This document shows, one piece after another, positions 58,048 through 64,000 of a DNA stretch of 64,000 nucleotides. Under the pieces are notes generated by a model, which saw only the letters and a program-made list of their open reading frames with translations, searched no databases and was not told where the DNA came from. Numbering within the stretch: position 1 is the stretch's first letter; every line of letters begins with the position of its first letter. Source of the DNA: Planctomycetota bacterium (GTDB lineage: Bacteria; Planctomycetota; Planctomycetia; Pirellulales; Pirellulaceae); NCBI GenBank assembly GCA_014238905.1, contig JABAAE010000008.1, positions 88,086 to 152,085 of the forward strand. The letters are read 5' to 3'. Made by a program: the position numbers and the translations under genes.

Positions 58048-61023
58048 ATGCCCGTTTTGAACCGACTTTTCATCATCCTGACACTGTTAAGCTGGGGCAA
58101 TTCGCCTGTCCTTGCCGACCATTTTGAAGACCGTATTGCCCCACTTCTGCTGAAGCACTGCGTCGAATGTCACAATCCTGCCAATCCATCTGGCGGCTTG
58201 AATCTGACAACGATTGACGGGCTAACAAAAGGAGGGAATAGCGGAGACGCTCTCCAACCGGGCGACTCACAATCAAGCTATCTTTTGGAAAGAATCGTCG
58301 ACGGAGAAATGCCTCCTAAAGTCAAAGGTGTCTCCCAAAAGCTGGCCCAAAGGGAAGCTGAATGGATCAGGACATGGATTGATAAGGGTGCCAACTGGCC
58401 CCAACAACGGACACTGGACCTTTTCGAACGCACCAACGAGGTTCGCGCTGGCAGAGACTGGTGGTCATTGCAACCCGTTCGGCGTCCGCCATTGCCGATC
58501 CTGCATTCACGTGCGCAACCTGCCAATCCCATTGATGCATTTATTCTTGCCAAGTTGGAAAAGCAGCAAATGGTACCAGCTCCAGCGGCCAACAAGAGAA
58601 CATTAATCATCCGACTTTACAACGACCTGTTGGGACTCCCTCCGACACGACGGCAGGTCGAGGATTTCGTAGCCGACCGGTCACCTGAAGCGTGGGAGAA
58701 TCTGATTGACTCCCTGCTGACCAAGCCACAATATGGTGAACGTTGGGCGAGATACTGGTTAGACCTGGTCCGCTATGCGGAAACCAGCGGATACGAAAGG
58801 GATCAGGAAAAGAGATTTGCCTGGAAATATCGGGACTGGGTGGTCAATGCTTTCAACAACGACTTGCCGTATCACCGTTTCGTGCTGGAACAAATCGCCG
58901 GTGATGAAGTACCCGATCGCAACGAGCAATCCGTCATTGCAACCGGCGTCCTACGTTTGGGAACATGGAATGACGAACCCAATGAACCAGGCGACTATGT
59001 CTATGATCGTCTGGAAGATCTGGTTCATACCACATCCTCTACATTCCTGGGATTAACCGTAAAATGTGCTCGCTGCCACACTCATAAGTTTGATCCGATC
59101 CTGCAGGACGATTATTACCGGATGGCCTCTGTTTTCTGGCCGGGGCCAATTGCACCGCGGGATAGCAAGCTTTTAGGCGGGCCGACGTCTGCAGAACTTG
59201 GATTTGCCAATGTGCTGGGTTGGACTGATTTGACGGTCTCGCCACCACCAATCAAGGCCCTCAAAAACGGGGAACGCTCTGACCCGTTACATGAAGTTCT
59301 GCCCGGGTCACTTTCATTCATCCCCTCCCTAAAAAGACGATTTGATCCGCCTGGGAAAAATGCGTCGACGACAGGAAGACGTCTGCAGCTCGCCCGCTGG
59401 ATCACCGCTGCGGAGAATCCTCTCACACCCAGGGTCCTCGTCAATCGACTTTGGCAACACCACTTCGGTCATGGCATTGTCCGAACACCTAACAATTTTG
59501 GATTTCTTTCTGATTCCCCAACCCATCCCCAACTGCTGGACTGGCTAGCGGCAGAATTCAACCAAAATGGCGGCAGCATTAAATCAATACATCGAATCAT
59601 CCTGACTTCAGAAACTTGGAAACAATCGTCGCTTCACCCCCATGAACTTCACTATCGAACCGTTGATTCCACCAACCGATTCTGGTGGAAATCGGAGCGT
59701 CGCCGACTCGATGCAGAAACTCTGCGAGACTCGATGCTGGCGGTTTCTGGTGAATTGGACTTGAAAGTCGGTGGTGAAAGTTTCAAGGCGACCGTCAGTG
59801 CGGAAGCACTCGAGGGGCTTTCACGGAAATCCTCGGTCTGGCAAGCTTCGCCAACCAATCAGCAAAACCGACGTAGCCTGTACATGTACCTCAAGCGGGG
59901 ACTACTACCGCCGATGATGACTACTTTTGATCTTTGCGATGCAACCCAATCAACGGGAAAACGGGAAGTCACTACGGTACCGACTCAGGCCTTAGCGATG
60001 TTGAACAACCATTTCGTGCATCATCGCAGCCAAAATCTTGCTCGGCAAATCGCCGACAAAACAACGAATCTCAATGAACAGGTGGACTTGGCCTGGTCCA
60101 AAATCCTTTTGCGAGGCCCAACAGAGCAAGAGAAGATCTTGGCGATCCAACATTTGAAAAATCAAAAATCTCTTTTCCAGGCCAAGGGGGTTTCCACCCC
60201 ATCAAAGCCGCAGGTTGCCGATAATTTATGGGCCCAAACCCAGCGATCCCTGGCGTTGCATTTGAGAGCGGACCAAGCGATTGTCACGCCGAACACCGAC
60301 CGAGTCCAAGAAGTTCGAGATTTGTCCAAAGGACAACATCATGCCACGCAACCAGATGCCGAGGCACGCCCCGTCCGCGTGGATGACCAATGGAACCGCA
60401 ACCCGGTGTTACGATTCAATGGCCAAGGTGAATTCCTGCGGATCAAGGGACAACCCCTTACCGGCCAGGAGTTCACTATCATTTGCGTCGTCAACGATGC
60501 AGGCGCACCAGGTCACCGGGAAATCATCTCAAATTGGAGCGCTGGTAATAATGTGGGATCATCTTTATTCCTGGGTTTGACTGCTGACAAAACGGTCCGG
60601 TTTTCCGATGTATTCGCCGCAGCAGGAGAAATAACCAATAGAAAAAAACCATTCATCCTGTCGGCGGTCAATCATTCCTCCGGGGCAGCAGTTTTTCAAT
60701 CAGGACGACCAATCGCCGCTCGTGCTCAACCGCTTGCTCTGCGGAAGCTCGGCACCGAATGGATCATTGGACAGCAAGGGAATATCAACGGCGAGTTCTG
60801 GCAGGGTGGAATCGCTGAAATCCGGCTTTACAACCAAGCTCTTTCCCCGGTGCACCGCCAATTGGTGGAATCCCGCATAGCGGAGCGTTACGGCTTAAGT
60901 GTTGATCACCGAACGGACCATTCACTCGTAGACTTTCCCGCTCCACGGACACCGGAAGGCATGGCGTTAAGTTCTCTGTGCCACGTTTTGATCAATAGTA
61001 ACGAGTTTATTTATGTCGACTGA
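58048..61023 (+). CDS. PSCyt1-DUF1549-DUF1553 protein with a LamG-like domain nested in DUF1553
   Basis: 991 residues from ATG 58048; the frame is open to TTG 58015 but the ATG directly precedes the signal peptide. In order: PSCyt1 (about 25-115) with C38-V-E-C41-H42; DUF1549 (about 159-364) with C340-A-R-C343-H344 then THKFDP; DUF1553 from about 442; at about 727-952 a LamG/concanavalin-like lectin domain (QEFTIICVV, WQGGIAEIRLYNQAL); then the last 25 residues of DUF1553 (SSLCHVLINSNEFIYVD). The lectin module therefore interrupts DUF1553 close to its end. Unlike the proteins at 11093 and 23716 there is no module between DUF1549 and DUF1553. Its 3' end overlaps the DUF1501 gene by 11 bp. Confidence 0.92.
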   Translation: MPVLNRLFIILTLLSWGNSPVLADHFEDRIAPLLLKHCVECHNPANPSGGLNLTTIDGLTKGGNSGDALQPGDSQSSYLLERIVDGEMPPKVKGVSQKLAQREAEWIRTWIDKGANWPQQRTLDLFERTNEVRAGRDWWSLQPVRRPPLPILHSRAQPANPIDAFILAKLEKQQMVPAPAANKRTLIIRLYNDLLGLPPTRRQVEDFVADRSPEAWENLIDSLLTKPQYGERWARYWLDLVRYAETSGYERDQEKRFAWKYRDWVVNAFNNDLPYHRFVLEQIAGDEVPDRNEQSVIATGVLRLGTWNDEPNEPGDYVYDRLEDLVHTTSSTFLGLTVKCARCHTHKFDPILQDDYYRMASVFWPGPIAPRDSKLLGGPTSAELGFANVLGWTDLTVSPPPIKALKNGERSDPLHEVLPGSLSFIPSLKRRFDPPGKNASTTGRRLQLARWITAAENPLTPRVLVNRLWQHHFGHGIVRTPNNFGFLSDSPTHPQLLDWLAAEFNQNGGSIKSIHRIILTSETWKQSSLHPHELHYRTVDSTNRFWWKSERRRLDAETLRDSMLAVSGELDLKVGGESFKATVSAEALEGLSRKSSVWQASPTNQQNRRSLYMYLKRGLLPPMMTTFDLCDATQSTGKREVTTVPTQALAMLNNHFVHHRSQNLARQIADKTTNLNEQVDLAWSKILLRGPTEQEKILAIQHLKNQKSLFQAKGVSTPSKPQVADNLWAQTQRSLALHLRADQAIVTPNTDRVQEVRDLSKGQHHATQPDAEARPVRVDDQWNRNPVLRFNGQGEFLRIKGQPLTGQEFTIICVVNDAGAPGHREIISNWSAGNNVGSSLFLGLTADKTVRFSDVFAAAGEITNRKKPFILSAVNHSSGAAVFQSGRPIAARAQPLALRKLGTEWIIGQQGNINGEFWQGGIAEIRLYNQALSPVHRQLVESRIAERYGLSVDHRTDHSLVDFPAPRTPEGMALSSLCHVLINSNEFIYVD

Positions 61024-62482
61024 TTCCACACGCCCCGTTCACTTTCGGTGCCAATCCACCCGCCGGGAATTGGTCTGGCAAATGGGTGCCGGATTCGCCG
61101 GGGTCGCCCTCTCCGGATTAATGGACAGCCAGGGCTGGTCGCCTCCGGGATTAAACGCTGCTGAAACAACCACCAATCCGTTGGCCCCACGGCCGCCACA
61201 GCTCCCTACCCGGATCAAGTCGTGCATCTTCCTGATGATGAATGGCGCTCCATCCCAAGTCGATACGTTCGACTACAAACCGGAACTGGAAAAACACTCT
61301 GGGAAACAACTTCCAGCCGACAAACAATACATCAATTCCGGAGGACGAAAAGTCGGTTACCTGACACCAGCTTGGCGTCAATTCCGACCTGGTGGAGACA
61401 GTGGCCTTTTGATTTCAGACTATTTTCCCCAGGTTCGCCAACACGCCGATAAACTTTGTGTGTTGAATTCCTGCCATACCGACAGCCACGCTCATGGATC
61501 AGCTCTTGTAGCCATGAACACCGGTAAAACCCTGATTGGTCGACCGTCACTGGGAAGCTGGGCGGTGTATGGCTTGGGCACCGAAAATGAAAATCTCCCT
61601 GGCTACGTGGTCATTTTGGACAAAAGGGGTGGCCCCATCAGCGGCCAACCCAATTGGTCTGCCGGCTTCATGCCGGCCACCTATTCGGGAACGCTTTTTC
61701 GGCCAACGGGAGACCCTATCTTAGACCTCAAGGGACCTTCCTACCTTTCTGACCAGGCTCAAAGAGCTCAACTGGATCTTCTAGGTCAGCTGAACGAACA
61801 ACATCTTGCCAGCCATCCCGGAGGGAATGATCTTGCTGCCCGCATCAACAGTTACGAACTCGCCTACCGGATGCAAGCGGCAACCCCCGAAGCGGTTGAT
61901 CTGTCGGATGAATCCAAATCAACATTGCAGATGTACGGCATCGGCAAACAACCAACCGAAGAGTACGGACGTAATTGCCTGATCGCCAGGAGGTTAGTCG
62001 AACGGGGCGTTCGTTTTATCCAACTTTATTCCGGCGGAGGACACCTTGAGGAGACATGGGATGCCCATGAGAGCATCGAAAAAAATCATGGGCAGCATGC
62101 AGCCGAAGTCGATCAGCCCATCGCCGGACTCCTGAGCGACCTCGAGCAACGGGGGCTATTGGATGAAACGTTGATTGTTTGGGGTGGGGAATTTGGCCGC
62201 ATGCCATTTAGCGAGGGACAAGGTGCACCCGGTCGCAATCATAATCCGTATGGATTCTCGATGTGGCTGGCAGGTGGGGGCGTCCGAGGGGGAATGAATT
62301 ACGGTGAAACCGACGAATTCGGATTCCAGGCGACAACCAACAAAGTCCACCTTCATGACTTGCACGCAACCATTCTTCACCTGATGGGAATGGACCACGA
62401 AAAGTTGACTTATTTCCACCAAGGCCGTCAGGAAAGTCTCACCGACGTTGGAGGCAACGTTATTTTGCCAATTCTCAGTTGA
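61013..62482 (+). CDS. DUF1501 protein, fourth pair
   Basis: 489 residues. ATG 61013 overlaps the end of the previous gene by 11 bp, which implies coupling. The N-terminus STRRELVWQMGAG is a Tat-type signal. Family motifs are NGAPSQVDTFDYKP, WGGEFGRMPF and a C-terminal DEFGFQAT and LMGMDHEKLTY block, closest to the partners at 14068 and 27045. Its regulation is probably from the promoter before the cytochrome-like gene at 58048. Predicted exported protein of alkaline-phosphatase-like fold; activity unknown. Confidence 0.92.
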   Translation: MSTDSTRPVHFRCQSTRRELVWQMGAGFAGVALSGLMDSQGWSPPGLNAAETTTNPLAPRPPQLPTRIKSCIFLMMNGAPSQVDTFDYKPELEKHSGKQLPADKQYINSGGRKVGYLTPAWRQFRPGGDSGLLISDYFPQVRQHADKLCVLNSCHTDSHAHGSALVAMNTGKTLIGRPSLGSWAVYGLGTENENLPGYVVILDKRGGPISGQPNWSAGFMPATYSGTLFRPTGDPILDLKGPSYLSDQAQRAQLDLLGQLNEQHLASHPGGNDLAARINSYELAYRMQAATPEAVDLSDESKSTLQMYGIGKQPTEEYGRNCLIARRLVERGVRFIQLYSGGGHLEETWDAHESIEKNHGQHAAEVDQPIAGLLSDLEQRGLLDETLIVWGGEFGRMPFSEGQGAPGRNHNPYGFSMWLAGGGVRGGMNYGETDEFGFQATTNKVHLHDLHATILHLMGMDHEKLTYFHQGRQESLTDVGGNVILPILS

Positions 62483-62652
62483 TACGCTTGCGGGAAACGC
62501 AATAATCAAATTTCCAAGCGAATACCTTCGTTGACGCAGTCCTTGCACCGACTCGAATAACCGCGTTTATCGAGAAACTACAGAAAAGCTCCTCTAAATA
62601 GATGGAATCGCCTAGCGAGCCTGCTGCCCCCTCGATTTGAAAGTCGCCCGAA

Positions 62653-63960
62653 ATGAACTCTATGATGTTATTCGCCGTCGCTTGGCTGTCGTTGCTTGGA
62701 TCGAATCAAAATCAGGAAAACTCTCCAGCTCCGCAGAGTGTTAACCAATTTTTTCTCGAGTTGATCGATCGCCCTCACGACCCGGAAAACATGATTCCCG
62801 AACTCAAGGAACTTCCGGCGGCGGGCATTTATGGAAGGTTTAAACCGGCGGGATCCAAAAATGCCGAGAAGGTAATTCTCAAGGTCGTCAATCAGCGTTT
62901 CCTTGTCCAATGCCGTGACGAAGAATCGGACGAGCGTCAGGGGTTTGGCGGTACTGAAATCTGGACCTACGATCAAAACCAGCAGGAATATCAACACTTT
63001 TTTGTAACAGACGACGAACAGATCCTGAAATCCCGTGTCCATCTGGACACCAATAATCAGCTGATAGAAGTGCAATCACTGCGAACTGAACAAGCTGGCA
63101 GACCGCTGCTCAACATCACCTATCAACTAGATGAACAAAAGAGGCTCCTCTCCACCCGGGTGAACCACTGGAAAGCAGGAAAAGAACTCAAATGGGAAAC
63201 CGCTTTCGATTGGCGAACCAGTTTGCCTAAAAATCACAACGACGATAATGGTTGGATCGAAAACAATATTTTACTCTTTATCGCGTTAATCCAACTCGCT
63301 TGGATCATCCCTACGCTGTTAATAGTTTTACTCGTGAAAGCCCACGTCCGGCGGCAAGAGGAACGGCGAACGTTGTCGCTGACAGAGGTCGCAGACGAAT
63401 TGAACCTTGATTTCCAGGCGGCAGGCGACAGCGACCTGACCGCCGAACTGTCAGGATTCCCTCTCTTCAATCACGGCCGCGCAAAAAAACTGAAAAACCT
63501 GATCAATGCGGATACACAGGAATTGAGAATTGGAATTTTCGATTACCAGTTTACGTTTGGTCATGGCAAACGCCAAAGAACTCGACGTCTGACTGCAGCA
63601 GTCGTTCGTTCATCGGACCTCGATCTGCCAGCTAGTCACCTGCGGCCTAAACGTGCTGTTCTGGACACGTTGGGCAGCCTGTTTGGACGCCAAGACATCA
63701 ATTTTAAACATCATCCGCGTTTCTCAGAATCGTTTGTCTTAAAGTCCGATAACGAGGAATTAATCCGCGAATTCTTTGACCAGGAACTCCTTGAGTTTTT
63801 TGCCAATAATCCGAACATCTCTTTCGAGCTTCAGCCCGGGGCCTTTCTGTTTTTTCGACAATGGAAGCGGGTGGATGCCCAAACCGACTTAATTCGCGAT
63901 TTCCTCGGCGAGGGCTACGCGGTACTACAGGCCTTGATGGAACGCGGGACAAGGCCCTAA
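62653..63960 (+). CDS. Membrane protein of unknown function with a DUF3137-like C-terminal part
   Basis: 435 residues. The N-terminal hydrophobic stretch (about 1-15) may be a short signal, followed by a mostly beta extracytoplasmic region (about 35-195) and a membrane helix (about 208-232, LFIALIQLAWIIPTLLIVLL). The cytoplasmic part (about 240-435) resembles DUF3137-type regions (GFPLFNHGRAKKLKNLI, FDYQFTFGHG) by pattern only. No enzyme motif was seen. It begins 170 bp after the DUF1501 stop on the same strand; whether it is in that operon is unclear. Confidence 0.7.
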   Translation: MNSMMLFAVAWLSLLGSNQNQENSPAPQSVNQFFLELIDRPHDPENMIPELKELPAAGIYGRFKPAGSKNAEKVILKVVNQRFLVQCRDEESDERQGFGGTEIWTYDQNQQEYQHFFVTDDEQILKSRVHLDTNNQLIEVQSLRTEQAGRPLLNITYQLDEQKRLLSTRVNHWKAGKELKWETAFDWRTSLPKNHNDDNGWIENNILLFIALIQLAWIIPTLLIVLLVKAHVRRQEERRTLSLTEVADELNLDFQAAGDSDLTAELSGFPLFNHGRAKKLKNLINADTQELRIGIFDYQFTFGHGKRQRTRRLTAAVVRSSDLDLPASHLRPKRAVLDTLGSLFGRQDINFKHHPRFSESFVLKSDNEELIREFFDQELLEFFANNPNISFELQPGAFLFFRQWKRVDAQTDLIRDFLGEGYAVLQALMERGTRP

Positions 63961-64000
63961 ACCCGTCTCTGCTTAATAAGTGGATATGGTAAACTTGCAA

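Overview
The window looks like a chromosomal segment of a member of the Planctomycetota, most likely Pirellulaceae or a relative; the genus cannot be settled from sequence alone. The evidence is the gene content. There are five pairs in which a secreted planctomycete cytochrome-c-type protein (DUF1549/DUF1553 or DUF1587-DUF1585 architecture) sits next to a Tat-exported DUF1501 or DUF1552 partner. There are also six formylglycine-type sulfatase loci, several secreted alpha/beta-hydrolase esterases and a Tat-dependent Gfo/Idh/MocA oxidoreductase. No rRNA, tRNA, CRISPR array, insertion sequence or phage gene was recognised.

Layout. 1-10.5 kb is a compact, relatively GC-rich plus-strand cluster. 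It holds the tail of an unknown gene, a LamG/PA14-like PSCyt-DUF1549-DUF1553 protein, a DUF1501 protein, a DUF1587-DUF1585 cytochrome-like protein, a DUF1552 protein and a degenerate metallophosphoesterase; the last four are chained by ATGA stop/start overlaps. At about 10.96-10.99 kb a glycerophosphodiesterase gene is cut off and base composition falls visibly, which marks a rearrangement, transfer or assembly junction. 11-31 kb (plus strand) holds two more DUF1549/1553-DUF1501 pairs, two sulfatases (one with a C-terminal VHL-like beta domain), a TauE/SafE transporter, a PhoD-type phosphatase and two esterases. 31-39 kb (minus strand) holds a group II truncated haemoglobin, a sulfatase broken by an in-frame amber codon, a second sulfatase with an altered maturation motif, a HEAT-repeat protein, a Gfo/Idh/MocA oxidoreductase and an SDR dehydrogenase. 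39-50 kb holds a small TerB-like protein, two divergent sulfatases, three esterases and a DUF1501 protein with no neighbouring cytochrome partner.

50.8-54.9 kb is a different kind of locus. A GYF-like/TM2 membrane protein is followed by a zinc-ribbon plus MotA/TolQ/ExbB channel protein and two ExbD/TolR-like subunits, only one of which keeps the membrane aspartate. 55-64 kb holds an unknown secreted protein, an SMP-30/NHL-like propeller, the fourth DUF1549/1553-DUF1501 pair (with a lectin domain inserted inside DUF1553) and a membrane protein of unknown function.

How the genes may work together (inference). Sulfatases, esterases, TauE/SafE, the oxidoreductases and the DUF1549/1553-DUF1501 pairs are together consistent with uptake and breakdown of sulfated, acylated polysaccharide. 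The most interesting pattern is that the four DUF1549/1553 proteins share one core, but each carries a different putative carbohydrate-binding module at a different position: LamG plus PA14-like, discoidin-like, NPCBM-like, and LamG nested in DUF1553. This suggests a surface redox system specialised for different glycans. Its biochemical activity is not known to me. GC statements come from hand-counted sample lines, not from a full computation.
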